Positions 11,472-29,179 of a stretch of 64,000 nucleotides of DNA are shown here, one piece after another. This DNA comes from Sodalis ligni (GTDB taxonomy: Bacteria; Pseudomonadota; Gammaproteobacteria; Enterobacterales; Enterobacteriaceae). Each line of letters opens with the position of its first letter. Within the stretch, counting starts at the first letter, position 1. The stretch covers positions 558,337 to 622,336 of the forward strand of contig NZ_CP075169.1 in NCBI RefSeq assembly GCF_016865525.2, read 5' to 3'. The notes under the pieces are model-generated. The model worked only from the letters and a program-made list of their open reading frames with translations, did no database searches and was not told the origin of the DNA. The position numbers and the translations under genes are program-made.

Positions 11472-11495
11472 AAGGGCGCTTCGGCGCCTTTTTTA
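11472..11495 (+). terminator. Terminator of the str operon
   Basis: A GC-rich stem closed by a TTCG tetraloop (AGGGCGC/GCGCCTT) followed by a T run. Confidence 0.85.
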
Positions 11496-11564
11496 TTTCT
11501 TTCCATTTAATATTAACCCTATGGAATACCTCAAATTTACAAAACAATTATAATTCACCTATTG

Positions 11565-11585
11565 AAATGACAAGCGTTCTCATTT
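11565..11585 (+). promoter_or_regulatory. Candidate Fur-box-like dyad upstream of bfd
   Basis: AAATGA at 11565-11570 and TCATTT at 11580-11585 form the outer arms of a degenerate 21-bp dyad resembling a Fur site, 34 bp before bfd. Iron control of bfd is established in E. coli; this particular site is a weak match. Confidence 0.35.
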
Positions 11586-11619
11586 AAATTATTCGCAAGT
11601 TGGTTTAGAGAAGACGCAA

Positions 11620-11817
11620 ATGTACGTTTGTTTATGTAATGCGGTAAGTGACGAAGCCATCCGTGATGCTGTCAGACAGTACCAACCCGTGTCGCTTCAA
11701 GAGCTTAAACAGATTGTTCCGGTAGGCACCAAATGCGGTAAGTGCACCTGCAAGGCGCGGGTCATCATGGAAGATGAACTACAGATCATTATGAGTTATG
11801 AAAAATTGCTTAATTAG
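11620..11817 (+). CDS. bfd: Bacterioferritin-associated ferredoxin
   Basis: A 65-residue [2Fe-2S] protein that donates electrons to bacterioferritin to release stored iron. The cluster ligands C4, C6, C39 and C42 are in place (VCLC and KCGKC); an additional C44 is present. The standard partner bfr lies 69 bp downstream on the same strand. Confidence 0.95.
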   Translation: MYVCLCNAVSDEAIRDAVRQYQPVSLQELKQIVPVGTKCGKCTCKARVIMEDELQIIMSYEKLLN

Positions 11818-11886
11818 TAGGGTTATTACCTTGATTTACTCTGCTCCGGTTATATTCTGTACTTAACCGTAACGGAGGAGTGCACT

Positions 11887-12366
11887 ATGAAAGGCGATGC
11901 CCAAGTAATAACCCATCTCAATAAACTGCTCGGCAACGAGCTGGTTGCCATCAATCAGTATTTCCTGCATGCACGGATGTTCAAAAATTGGGGTCTGATG
12001 CGGCTAAACGACGTCGAATATCACGAATCCATTGATGAAATGAAGCATGCCGATCGTTATATCGAACGCATACTTTTCCTGGAAGGGCTGCCGAATCTGC
12101 AGGACCTCGGCCCCCTTAACATCGGCCAGGATGTGGAAGAAATGCTGCGCTCGGATCTTAACCTTGAACTGCAAGGGGCTCAGGATCTCCGTGAAGGCAT
12201 CAATTATGCCGATAGCGTTCGGGATTATGTGAGCCGCGATATGCTCATCGAAATTCTCACGGATGAAGAAGAACATATTGATTTTCTTGAAACCGAGCTG
12301 GAACTGATCGGCCGCATCGGCGCGCAAAATTACCTCCAATCCCAGTTGAAAGATGCTGCGCAATAA
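11887..12366 (+). CDS. bfr: Bacterioferritin
   Basis: The 159-residue subunit of a 24-mer haem-containing iron-storage shell. Ferroxidase ligands E18, E51, H54, E94, E127 and H130 and the haem ligand M52 are all present at E. coli numbering. AACGGAGGAG upstream gives a strong ribosome site. It is probably co-expressed with bfd. Confidence 0.97.
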   Translation: MKGDAQVITHLNKLLGNELVAINQYFLHARMFKNWGLMRLNDVEYHESIDEMKHADRYIERILFLEGLPNLQDLGPLNIGQDVEEMLRSDLNLELQGAQDLREGINYADSVRDYVSRDMLIEILTDEEEHIDFLETELELIGRIGAQNYLQSQLKDAAQ

Positions 12367-12486
12367 CGAGCGGGGCTGGATGATACTTCGCCGGTACTTT
12401 TACCGGCACGGTTCTAATCTGCCGTATAAATACGAAGATTCATAATAAACCCGTCCGCAAGCCGCATCAGTTCGTAGCAGGATTTT

Positions 12487-13179
12487 CTACGGACTGATGT
12501 ATATCACCCAGCCGGCCAACGCCAGGCATGGGCCGAAGGGGATTTTCCCCTGTGTGCTTCCGCTTACGGCACAGACGGCCAGTCCGCTTAACGCCGCGTA
12601 GCAGCATAATCCCGGCAACGCCTGCCACCCCAGCCAGGCACCAAGGGCAGCCAGCAGCTTAATATCGCCGCCCCCTAGACCCTCATAACCCTTTACCCGC
12701 CGAAACAGGCGTTGAACACCCCAGAGCGCCATAGCGCCGCATATCGCCCCAAGCAGCCCGTTCTTGAACGCATCTGCCCCATCCCATGCAGTGACGTGGC
12801 TTGCGAGCCCGCAGGCCAGAAGCGGGCCGTTCAGCCGGTCCGGCAACAGCAGGGTAAGGGCGTCGACCCAACTGAGGGTCAGCAAAAACAAGCCAAAGAG
12901 CAGCCCGACGGGAAGATTCATCCCGGGCCCGCCGATAATCAGCATGGCGGTGAACACCAGGGCACAACTGCTTTCACAGCCGTATGAGCCGGCGTATGAA
13001 TTACGTCGCGGGCGGTTCCGCCCCAAAGCCGGCCGCCGGGATGCCGGCGAGCCGTAACCGACGCCCCGCGCGCCGGCGGAAAATGCCCATGCCGGCATCG
13101 ATTGCAGGATACGCCCGGTCAGATGCCCCATTATCACGCCATACAGCGCGACAGAGGCGATAAGCAGCCACTGCGCCAC
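12487..13179 (-). CDS. gspO: GspO/HopD-type prepilin peptidase (type IV leader peptidase), orphan
   Basis: A 230-residue polytopic membrane protein of the type IV prepilin peptidase (A24) family. Catalytic aspartates D106 (WVDALTLLLPDRLN) and D172 (GGGDIKLL) are present, and IPFGPCLALAG closes the enzyme as usual. Length equals E. coli GspO (225), which also sits next to bfr, so synteny supports the call. The GTG start at 13179 has GGGAGGG about 8 nt upstream. Residues 30-70 are Arg/Gly/Ser-rich and less membrane-like, which may reflect decay of the N-terminal methylase region. No other type II secretion genes are in the window. Confidence 0.85.
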   Translation of the reverse strand: MAQWLLIASVALYGVIMGHLTGRILQSMPAWAFSAGARGVGYGSPASRRPALGRNRPRRNSYAGSYGCESSCALVFTAMLIIGGPGMNLPVGLLFGLFLLTLSWVDALTLLLPDRLNGPLLACGLASHVTAWDGADAFKNGLLGAICGAMALWGVQRLFRRVKGYEGLGGGDIKLLAALGAWLGWQALPGLCCYAALSGLAVCAVSGSTQGKIPFGPCLALAGWVIYISP

Positions 13180-13326
13180 TATTTTTACCCTCCCTGGTTG
13201 CGGTTTTCATGGTTATGCGCTTTTATCGGGCGCATAATTCTCACGCATTGAAGCATGCAATATCCTTCCCCCTATGCCAAATGGTCTTGACAGTAATGGA
13301 ATTCACTTCGCATGGTCATATCCCGC

Positions 13327-13354
13327 TTGCTTCCTGAGCGTATTTGCGTATAAT
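13327..13354 (+). promoter_or_regulatory. Promoter of the S10 operon
   Basis: TTGCTT at 13327-13332, a 16-nt spacer and a perfect TATAAT at 13349-13354, followed by GCGCGGGC as in other enteric S10 promoters. Confidence 0.75.
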
Positions 13355-13361
13355 GCGCGGG

Positions 13362-13894
<533 letters not shown>

Positions 13895-13914
13895 TCAGGT
13901 CACCAAACGATTGA

Positions 13915-16316
<2,402 letters not shown>

Positions 16317-16330
16317 TTATTAGAGGATAA

Positions 16331-16612
<282 letters not shown>

Positions 16613-16617
16613 GGTAG

Positions 16618-18291
<1,674 letters not shown>

Positions 18292-18292
<1 letters not shown>

Positions 18293-18546
18293 TGAGTGAC
18301 AAGATCCGTACTCTGCAAGGTCGTGTGGTCAGCGACAAAATGGAGAAATCCATCGTTGTTGCCATCGAACGTTTTGTGAAACACCCGATTTACGGCAAAT
18401 TCATCAAGCGCACGACCAAGCTGCACGTACACGACGAGACCAATGTGAGCGCAATCGGCGACATCGTTGAAATCAGCGAATGCCGTCCGATTTCCAAGAC
18501 CAAGTCTTGGACACTTGTTCGCGTTGTAGAGAAAGCGATTCTGTAA
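18292..18546 (+). CDS. rpsQ: 30S ribosomal protein S17
   Basis: An 84-residue OB-fold protein and early 16S rRNA binder; last gene of the S10 operon. Confidence 0.98.
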
Positions 18547-18569
18547 TACAGTAAGCGCCCTCAAAAAGG

Positions 18570-18602
18570 TAAACGGCTCGGACTAGGGGCCGTTTATTTT
18601 TT
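18570..18602 (+). terminator. Terminator between the S10 and spc operons
   Basis: TAAACGGC and GCCGTTTA form an 8-bp stem followed by TTTTTT. It sits directly after rpsQ and before the spc promoter. Confidence 0.8.
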
Positions 18603-18603
18603 C

Positions 18604-18632
18604 TACCCATATCCTAGGTGCGGTGTTATAAT
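18604..18632 (+). promoter_or_regulatory. spc operon promoter
   Basis: A perfect -10 TATAAT at 18627-18632 with a weak -35 (TACCCA at 18604-18609) 17 nt upstream, about 80 nt before rplN. The same arrangement is found in E. coli. Confidence 0.65.
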
Positions 18633-18700
18633 GCTGCGCCCTGTATTATGGGGTTTTTTTAACGACCTGTAATAGGTCCTTAAGTTGTAGTTGACATTAG

Positions 18701-19084
<384 letters not shown>

Positions 19085-19094
19085 GGAGCGAATC

Positions 19095-20281
<1,187 letters not shown>

Positions 20282-20314
20282 TTGTCACCAATTGAATCAC
20301 GGGAGTAAAGACAG

Positions 20315-20707
20315 ATGAGCATGCAAGATCCGATCGCGGATATGCTGACCCGTATCCGCAACGGTCAAACCGCGAACAAAACAGCGGTCTCCATGCCTTC
20401 CTCCAAGCTTAAAGTGGCAATCGCCCATTTGCTGAAAGAAGAAGGCTTTATTGAAGATTATAAAATTGAAGGCGACACCAAGCCTACATTGGAACTTGAA
20501 CTCAAGTACTTCCAAGGTAAGCCGGTGGTAGAAACCATTCAGCGTATCAGCCGCCCTGGTCTGCGTATCTATAAGAAAAAAGATGCGCTGCCGAAAGTTA
20601 TGGCCGGTTTGGGTATCGCGGTTGTTTCCACCTCTAAAGGTGTCATGACTGATCGTGCGGCTCGCCAGGCTGGTCTTGGTGGCGAGATTATCTGCTACGT
20701 AGCTTAA
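20315..20707 (+). CDS. rpsH: 30S ribosomal protein S8
   Basis: A 130-residue 16S-rRNA binder and autogenous repressor of the spc operon. [20 protein letters not shown] near the C terminus is the RNA-contact signature. Confidence 0.98.
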   Translation: MSMQDPIADMLTRIRNGQTANKTAVSMPSSKLKVAIAHLLKEEGFIEDYKIEGDTKPTLELELKYFQGKPVVETIQRISRPGLRIYKKKDALPKVMAGLGIAVVSTSKGVMTDRAARQAGLGGEIICYVA

Positions 20708-20720
20708 TCGGGAGGAAAAC

Positions 20721-21254
20721 ATGTCTCGTGTTGCAAAAGCACATGTCGTAGTTCCTGCCGGCGTAGAGATAAAACTCGACGGTCAGAACATTACGATCAA
20801 AGGTAAAAACGGCGAGCTGAGCCGTACTATCCACGACGCAGTTCATGTCAACTATGCGGACAATAACCTGACGTTTCTGCCCCGTGAAGGCGAAGCGAAC
20901 GGTTGGGCCCTGGCGGGTACGACCCGTGCACTGTTGCATGCAATGATTGTCGGTGTTACTGAAGGCTTCACCAAGAAGCTGCAGCTGGTAGGCGTAGGTT
21001 ATCGCGCCGCGGTAAAAGGCAATGTGGTGAATTTGGCCCTTGGCTATTCACACCCCATTGACCATGTTTTACCGGCAGGCATCACCGCTGAATGTCCAAG
21101 CCAGACTGAAATCGTGCTGAAAGGCGCTGATAAGCAGGCTGTTGGGCAGATCGCGGCTGATTTGCGGGCCTATCGTCGTCCTGAGCCCTACAAAGGCAAG
21201 GGTGTCCGTTACGCCGACGAAGTCGTGCGTACCAAAGAGGCTAAGAAAAAGTAA
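20721..21254 (+). CDS. rplF: 50S ribosomal protein L6
   Basis: A 177-residue two-domain protein at the base of the L7/L12 stalk. [14 protein letters not shown] is the C-terminal signature. Confidence 0.98.
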   Translation: MSRVAKAHVVVPAGVEIKLDGQNITIKGKNGELSRTIHDAVHVNYADNNLTFLPREGEANGWALAGTTRALLHAMIVGVTEGFTKKLQLVGVGYRAAVKGNVVNLALGYSHPIDHVLPAGITAECPSQTEIVLKGADKQAVGQIAADLRAYRRPEPYKGKGVRYADEVVRTKEAKKK

Positions 21255-21617
<363 letters not shown>

Positions 21618-21622
21618 GGTAG

Positions 21623-22135
<513 letters not shown>

Positions 22136-22141
22136 TTGACC

Positions 22142-22321
22142 ATGGCACAGACTATTAAAATAACACAGACTCGCAGTTCCATCGGTCGTCTGCCGAAACA
22201 CAGGGCAACTCTGGTTGGCTTGGGCCTGCGTCGCATTGGTCACACCGTTGAGCGCGAGGATACTCCTGCGATTCGCGGTATGGTCAATTTGGTTTCCTAC
22301 ATGGTCAAAGTTGAGGAGTAA
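22142..22321 (+). CDS. rpmD: 50S ribosomal protein L30
   Basis: A 59-residue protein starting [20 protein letters not shown]. The ATG at 22142 is chosen over an in-frame TTG at 22136 because it gives the family's usual length and N terminus. Confidence 0.97.
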   Translation: MAQTIKITQTRSSIGRLPKHRATLVGLGLRRIGHTVEREDTPAIRGMVNLVSYMVKVEE

Positions 22322-22324
22322 GAG

Positions 22325-22759
22325 ATGCGCTTAAATACTCTGTCTCCGGCTGAGGGTTCCAAACACGCGCCAAGGCGTGTTGGCCGTGGCATCGGTTCCG
22401 GTCTGGGTAAAACTGGCGGACGCGGTGTCAAAGGTCAGAAATCTCGTTCTGGCGGTGGCGTGCGTCGCGGTTTCGAAGGCGGCCAGATGCCATTGTACCG
22501 TCGTCTGCCGAAATTCGGCTTCACTTCGCGCAAAGCAGCAATTACGGCGGAAATTCGCCTGTCCGAGCTGGCGAAGGTAGACGGTGAGGTTATCGATCTG
22601 AATACGCTTAAAGCCGCTAACGTTGTTGGCACCCAGATTGAGTTCGCGAAAGTCATGCTTTCCGGCGAAATCAATCGCGCAGTAACCCTGCGCGGTCTGC
22701 GTGTCACCAAAGGCGCTCGTGCTGCAATCGAAGCCGCCGGCGGTAAAATTGAGGAATAA
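22325..22759 (+). CDS. rplO: 50S ribosomal protein L15
   Basis: A 144-residue late-assembly protein with a long Gly/Arg-rich N-terminal arm ([18 protein letters not shown]). It precedes secY by 7 bp. Confidence 0.98.
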   Translation: MRLNTLSPAEGSKHAPRRVGRGIGSGLGKTGGRGVKGQKSRSGGGVRRGFEGGQMPLYRRLPKFGFTSRKAAITAEIRLSELAKVDGEVIDLNTLKAANVVGTQIEFAKVMLSGEINRAVTLRGLRVTKGARAAIEAAGGKIEE

Positions 22760-22766
22760 GTAGCAG

Positions 22767-24173
22767 ATGGCCAAACAACCAGGATTAGACTTTCAAAGTG
22801 CTAAAGGCGGATTAGGCGAATTGCGACGCAGGCTTTTGTTTGTGGTCGGCGCTCTGATTGTCTTCCGTATCGGCTCTTTTATTCCGATTCCTGGTATCGA
22901 TGCCGCTGTGCTTGCGAAATTGCTCGAACAGCAAAGAGGCACCATCATTGAAATGTTCAACATGTTCTCTGGTGGTGCGCTCAGCCGTGCTTCTATCTTC
23001 GCGTTGGGGATCATGCCGTATATTTCGGCATCGATCATCATACAGCTGCTGACTGTGGTTCACCCGGCGCTGGCGGAGATAAAAAAAGAAGGTGAGGCTG
23101 GCCGTCGCAAGATAAGCCAGTACACCCGCTATGGCACGTTGGTATTGGGGATATTCCAGTCGATCGGGATTGCTACCGGTTTACCGAATATGCCCGGGAT
23201 GCAAGGCCTGGTTTATAATCCGGGCTTCGCGTTTTACTTTACCGCTGTCGTGAGCCTGGTCACCGGGACAATGTTCCTGATGTGGTTGGGCGAGCAGATA
23301 ACTGAACGGGGTATCGGTAACGGTATCTCCATCATTATCTTTGCCGGTATCGTTGCGGGTCTCCCGCCGGCCATCGGCCATACCATTGAGCAAGCTCGAC
23401 AAGGCGACATGCACTTCCTCGTGTTGCTATTGATTGTGGTTCTCGTATTTGCAGTGACGTTTTTTGTTGTATTTGTCGAGCGTGGCCAGCGGCGTATTGT
23501 CGTTAACTATGCCAAACGTCAGCAAGGGCGTCGTGTTTATGCGGCACAAAGTACACATTTGCCGTTGAAGGTGAATATGGCCGGTGTAATTCCGGCGATT
23601 TTCGCTTCCAGCATCATTCTGTTTCCGGCCACAATTGCATCTTGGTTCGGCGGCGGTACCGGTTGGGGTTGGCTGACAGCTATTTCATTGTATTTGCAGC
23701 CTGGTCAACCGCTTTATGTGTTACTCTATGCGTCTGCAATCATATTCTTCTGTTTCTTTTACACGGCATTGGTGTTTAACCCGCGCGAGACAGCAGATAA
23801 CCTGAAGAAGTCCGGTGCATTTGTACCAGGCATTCGTCCGGGAGAGCAAACGGCTAAATATATAGATAAAGTAATGACCCGTCTGACCCTGGTCGGGGCA
23901 ATGTATATTACTTTTATCTGCCTTATCCCGGAGTTCATGCGTGACGCAATGAAAGTTCCCTTCTACTTTGGGGGCACATCTTTATTGATTGTCGTTGTGG
24001 TAATCATGGACTTTATGGCTCAAGTGCAGACTCTGATGATGTCAAGTCAATATGAAAAAATGAAAGTTCGTGCTTCCGTCAAGAAGTTGTGTCGTAACTG
24101 CAAGATTGTAAGACGCCACGGTGTCGTACGTGTGATTTGCAGTGAGCCAAAGCATAAACAGCGCCAAGGCTAA
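22767..24173 (+). CDS. secY: Protein translocase subunit SecY fused in frame to ribosomal protein L36
   Basis: Residues 1-430 are a standard SecY, the ten-helix channel of the Sec translocon: plug and lateral-gate regions intact, cytosolic loop [20 protein letters not shown], and TM10 ending [15 protein letters not shown]. coli SecY then has 13 more residues, a stop, a spacer and rpmJ. Here SQYE is followed by one Lys and then directly by the complete L36 sequence [15 protein letters not shown] to HKQRQG, with no stop until 24173. The frame is continuous (24060 is 431 codons from 22767). The SecY C-terminal tail, its stop codon and the rpmJ ribosome site are all missing, as expected for a deletion of roughly 70 nt. 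Either a 468-residue fusion is made, or L36 comes from internal initiation. Confidence 0.9.
   Translation: MAKQPGLDFQSAKGGLGELRRRLLFVVGALIVFRIGSFIPIPGIDAAVLAKLLEQQRGTIIEMFNMFSGGALSRASIFALGIMPYISASIIIQLLTVVHPALAEIKKEGEAGRRKISQYTRYGTLVLGIFQSIGIATGLPNMPGMQGLVYNPGFAFYFTAVVSLVTGTMFLMWLGEQITERGIGNGISIIIFAGIVAGLPPAIGHTIEQARQGDMHFLVLLLIVVLVFAVTFFVVFVERGQRRIVVNYAKRQQGRRVYAAQSTHLPLKVNMAGVIPAIFASSIILFPATIASWFGGGTGWGWLTAISLYLQPGQPLYVLLYASAIIFFCFFYTALVFNPRETADNLKKSGAFVPGIRPGEQTAKYIDKVMTRLTLVGAMYITFICLIPEFMRDAMKVPFYFGGTSLLIVVVVIMDFMAQVQTLMMSSQYEKMKVRASVKKLCRNCKIVRRHGVVRVICSEPKHKQRQG
24060..24173 (+). CDS. rpmJ: 50S ribosomal protein L36 (zinc form), present only as the C-terminal part of the SecY frame
   Basis: The 37 codons from ATG 24060 encode a complete L36 with zinc ligands C11, C14, C27 and H32. 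It is one residue shorter than E. coli L36 after C27, a spacing also seen in the Bacillus protein. No Shine-Dalgarno sequence precedes the ATG (upstream bases are CAATATGAAAAA), and it lies inside the secY reading frame, so independent translation is doubtful. It would be the last gene of the spc operon. Confidence 0.75.
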   Translation: MKVRASVKKLCRNCKIVRRHGVVRVICSEPKHKQRQG

Positions 24174-24192
24174 AAATTCCGGCATTTTTTTC

Positions 24193-24221
24193 TTGCAAAG
24201 TTGGGTTGAGCTGGCTAGATT
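24193..24221 (+). promoter_or_regulatory. Alpha operon promoter
   Basis: TTGCAA at 24193-24198, a 17-nt spacer and TAGATT at 24216-24221. The surrounding sequence, including the GCTGGCTA/TAGCCAGC inverted repeat at 24210-24228, is nearly identical to the E. coli alpha promoter region. Confidence 0.75.
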
Positions 24222-24258
24222 AGCCAGCCAATCTTTTGTATATCAACGCAACATCGTT

Positions 24259-24323
24259 TGAGTATCCTGAAAACGGGCTTTTCAGAATGGTGTTGCCGTT
24301 TACATTTTTAGGAGTGCATAGTG
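24259..24323 (+). promoter_or_regulatory. Alpha operon ribosome-binding-site pseudoknot (S4 target)
   Basis: The leader GAGTATCCTGAAAACGGGCT, with the CTGAAAA/TTTTCAG stem and the downstream GGAG before the GTG start, matches the enteric alpha mRNA pseudoknot (Alpha_RBS), to which S4 binds to repress rpsM translation. Confidence 0.75.
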
Positions 24324-24677
24324 GCCCGTATAGCAGGCATTAACATTCCTGATCATAAACATGCCGTGATTGCATTGACCGCTATCTACGGTATCGGTAA
24401 AACCCGTTCGCAATCTATTTGTGAGAGTGCGGGCATAGCTGAACATGTTAAGATCAGTGAGCTGTCTGAAGAGCAGATCGACACGCTGCGTGAAGCAGTG
24501 GCTAAATTTGTGGTCGAAGGTGATTTGCGCCGTGAAGTTACCCTGAGTATCAAACGTCTTATGGACCTTGGTACTTATCGTGGTTTGCGTCATCGTCGTG
24601 GTCTTCCAGTCCGCGGTCAGCGTACTAAGACCAACGCCCGTACCCGTAAGGGTCCGCGTAAACCGATCAAGAAATAA
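24321..24677 (+). CDS. rpsM: 30S ribosomal protein S13
   Basis: A 118-residue protein at the top of the 30S head, contacting the P-site tRNA and the 50S subunit. It starts with GTG at 24321, as in E. coli, preceded by AGGAG. Confidence 0.98.
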   Translation: MARIAGINIPDHKHAVIALTAIYGIGKTRSQSICESAGIAEHVKISELSEEQIDTLREAVAKFVVEGDLRREVTLSIKRLMDLGTYRGLRHRRGLPVRGQRTKTNARTRKGPRKPIKK

Positions 24678-24690
24678 TCGGGGTGATTAA

Positions 24691-25083
<393 letters not shown>

Positions 25084-25095
25084 CGCCGCTTTTAG

Positions 25096-25734
<639 letters not shown>

Positions 25735-25759
25735 GGCTTAGTACCAAAGAGAGGACACA

Positions 25760-26749
25760 ATGCAGGGTTCTGTGACAGAGTTTCTAAAACCGCGCCTGGT
25801 AGATATCGAGCAAATCAGTTCGACGCACGCCAAGGTGACCCTTGAACCTTTAGAGCGTGGCTTTGGCCATACTCTAGGTAACGCACTGCGCCGTATTCTG
25901 CTTTCGTCGATGCCGGGTTGCGCGGTGACCGAGGTTGAGATTGATGGTGTACTGCACGAGTACAGCACCAAAGAAGGTGTACAGGAAGACATCCTGGAGA
26001 TTCTGCTCAACCTGAAAGGGCTGGCGGTGAGAGTTCAAGGTAAAGATGACGTTATCCTTACTCTGAATAAATCTGGCATTGGCCCTGTAACCGCAGCCGA
26101 CATTACCCATGACGGGGATGTCGAAATCGTCAAGCCGCAGCATGTGCTGTGTCACCTGACCGATGAGAACGCAGCGATCAATATGCGTATCAAAGTTCAG
26201 CGTGGTCGTGGTTATGTGCCGGCTTCTGCCCGAATTCATTCGGAAGAAGACGAGCGCCCGATCGGTCGTTTGCTGGTCGATGCGTGCTATAGCCCTGTAG
26301 AGCGGATCGCCTACAATGTTGAAGCTGCACGTGTTGAACAGCGTACCGATCTGGATAAGCTGGTCATCGAAATGGAAACCAACGGTACGATCGATCCTGA
26401 AGAGGCGATCCGCCGCGCGGCGACCATTCTGGCTGAACAACTTGAAGCTTTTGTTGATTTACGTGATGTACGTCAGCCGGAAGTGAAAGAAGAAAAACCA
26501 GAATTCGATCCGATCTTGCTGCGCCCGGTTGACGATCTGGAATTGACTGTCCGCTCTGCTAACTGCCTTAAGGCAGAAGCCATCCACTACATCGGTGATC
26601 TGGTACAGCGCACCGAGGTTGAGCTCCTTAAAACGCCCAACCTGGGTAAAAAATCTCTCACTGAGATTAAAGATGTGTTGGCTTCCCGTGGGTTATCTCT
26701 GGGCATGCGCCTTGAGAATTGGCCTCCGGCAAGTATTGCTGATGAATAA
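25760..26749 (+). CDS. rpoA: RNA polymerase alpha subunit
   Basis: A 329-residue protein with an N-terminal dimerisation domain (1-235; [15 protein letters not shown]), a linker, and a C-terminal domain (about 250-329) that binds UP elements and activators ([20 protein letters not shown]). Length and sequence are as in E. coli. Confidence 0.98.
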
Positions 26750-26765
26750 CCCGATCACAGGGTAA

Positions 26766-27185
<420 letters not shown>

Positions 27186-27205
27186 TCTATAGCCGTCAGC
27201 TTACA

Positions 27206-27231
27206 AAACCCGGCCTTGGCCGGGTTTTTTA
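27206..27231 (+). terminator. Terminator of the alpha operon
   Basis: AAACCCGG and CCGGGTTT arms around CCTTGG, with a T run. The group II intron begins about 6 bp past it. Confidence 0.88.
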
Positions 27232-27692
27232 TTTAGGTGCGCCGGGCATGGCGCGTAGCGCCTTGACGGGCGCTGTCTCTTGACCGTGGTGGTCAAGGGG
27301 CGACTTGGAGGTGTAAGTCCTCTGCACACCCGGCAAGGGGAAGTGCTAGCCGAACGGCAAGGGTGCCCACCGCGAGGTGGGATCTGAAGGAAGCTGAAGG
27401 CAAAATGCTGGTCTGACGAACAGGAAGCGGCTCAGGCGTTACAGCGGGGTAAGGCGGCCTATATCGTCAAAGCCCGATACTTGCACAGAACGCTGTAACG
27501 TAAAGTCGACAGGTATAAGCAGGAAGGTCGCGCGAATTACCCCGGGAGATCTGTACGTTTGCCATAGTGCTACCGAGCGTCGAGAGGCGACGGGATGAAC
27601 GTGCAGAAGTCAGCCGAGGCCGTAGTAGCGGTGCAAAACCGGCATCGCGAAGGGCTGAACATGTACAACCGTGATTAGGACAGGTTATCTCG

Positions 27693-28640
27693 ATGGGTAT
27701 TGATGAGGCACAAGCGCAAAACATTGCGGCCCGGACAGGAAGGAGCGAACAGTATTCGCGAGAGCCGGTCCTGGGTGCTGAAATACCCACGGCGAAATCT
27801 GGGCAAACGAAAGCGGAACAACCCTTGTCAATCGAAGCGGTGATAACACGTAGCAACCTGATGCTGGCCTATCAGCGGGTACTTGAGAATAAAGGCGCAG
27901 CAGGGGTCGATAATCTGGGCGTCGGCGAACTTAAAGACTGGCTGAAACGGCATTGGCCGACGGTGAAAACGGCCCTGCTGGACGGAAGCTATGTCCCGCG
28001 GGCGATACGCCGGGTCGAACTGCCCAAACCTAACGGCGGAGTCCGGGTTCTGGGTATCCCCACGGTGGTGGACCGGCTCATTCAGCAGGCCATCCAGCAA
28101 CACCTCACCCCGTATTATGAACCTGAGTTCTCCGAGTCCAGCTACGGCTTCAGGCCGGGCCGCAATGCCTGGCAGGCGGTGCGACAAGCACAAGCCTACG
28201 TGCAAGGCGGTCGGCGCTGGGTGGTGGATATGGACCTTGAGAAGTTCTTTGATCGGGTAAATCACGACATCATGGTGTCGAGGTTGAGCCGTAAGATCAA
28301 GGACGTAAGATTGCTCAAGCTCATCAGGCGTTATCTGGAAGCGGACATGGTCAGCGGCAAAGTGGTGACAAAACGGCGGGAAGGGATGCCGCAAGGCAGC
28401 CCGTTATCGCCGTTGCTCTCCAACCTGCTGCTGACCGACCTTGACCGTGAACTGGAGCGCAGGGGCCACCGGTTCTGCCGTTATGCGGATGACTGTAATA
28501 TCTACGTGAGCAGCCGCAAGGCGGGAGAACAGGCGATGAACTCGATAAGCCGGTATCTGGAAAAGCATCTCCGGTTGACGGTGAATCGAGGAAAAAAGCG
28601 CGGTGGCCAGGCCCTGGGAACGCAAGTTCCTGGGATATAG
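27693..28640 (+). pseudogene. Group II intron reverse transcriptase, N-terminal fragment
   Basis: Fingers and palm of a group II intron reverse transcriptase. Visible motifs are PKPNGGVRVLGIPTVVDRLIQ, SSYGFRPGRNAW, DMDLEKFFDRVNHD, EGMPQGSPLSPLLSNLLL and the catalytic CRYADD near residue 268. The frame fails after LRLTVNR: one extra G at about 28590-28591 (CGAGGAAAAAAGC where CGAGAAAAAAGC would keep the frame) shifts it into a stop at 28640. The remainder continues from 28603 in another frame. Confidence 0.85.
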
Positions 28641-29088
28641 CCTGACATGGCACAGGCAGGCCAGACTGAAAATAGCCGCGAGCAGCGTGGTCAGACTGAA
28701 GGAGAAAATCCGCAGCCTGACGACGGGAAACTGTTCAAAAGCGCTGAAAGCGGTGATCAGCGGTCTTGCGCCGGTGCTGCGGGGATGGATAAGTTACTTC
28801 CGGCTGACCGAAGTCAAAGGGATACTGGAAGAGTTGGATAGCTGGATACGCCGTAAACTGCGTTGCCTGATGTGGCGGCATTGGAAAAGGCCGTACGCAA
28901 GAGCAAGGATGCTGATGAGAGGCGGCCTGAGCGAAGAAAGGGCGTGGATATCGGCGACGAACCAGCGCGGACCCTGGTGGAACGCGGGGGCAAGTCATAT
29001 GAATCAAACGTTGACGAAGAAAGTCTTCGAACGCGCAGGTCTGATATCACTGCTGGAGTTGCACAGGCAGTTCCAGTGTTGTAAATGA
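28603..29088 (+). pseudogene. Group II intron maturase, C-terminal fragment (thumb/domain X)
   Basis: This frame directly continues the reverse transcriptase: ARPWERKFLGYSLTWH is the usual sequence after the RT palm. The maturase (X) domain follows (LRGWISYFRLTEVKG) and the tail is GPWWNAGASHMNQTL, ending RQFQCCK. There is no Cys-rich HNH endonuclease. With the preceding fragment it would give one protein of about 465 residues if the extra G were removed. Confidence 0.82.
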
Positions 29089-29179
29089 ACCGCCGTATAC
29101 GGAACCGTATGTACGGTGGTGTGAGAGGACGGCGGTTGTGAAACCGCCTCCTACTCAATTGCGCCGGGCGCCTGAAACA

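Larger units (their letters stand above)
27237..29159 (+). mobile_element. Group II intron (retroelement) with a frameshifted maturase ORF
   Basis: The 5' end GTGCG at 27237 is the group II intron start signature, followed by about 450 nt of structured non-coding RNA before the ORF. After the ORF a domain V hairpin (about 29089-29120, stem ACCGCCGTATAC/GTATGTACGGTGGT) and a domain VI stem with the branch-point region CCTACTCAAT close the intron near 29159. It lies just downstream of the rplQ terminator. The maturase shows no HNH endonuclease motif and has a one-base frameshift, so self-mobility is unlikely, though the RNA may still fold. Confidence 0.85.

Noticed and set aside
11565..11585. 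A confident Fur box before bfd
   Set aside because: Only the outer arms fit the consensus, so it is listed as a weak candidate rather than a firm site.
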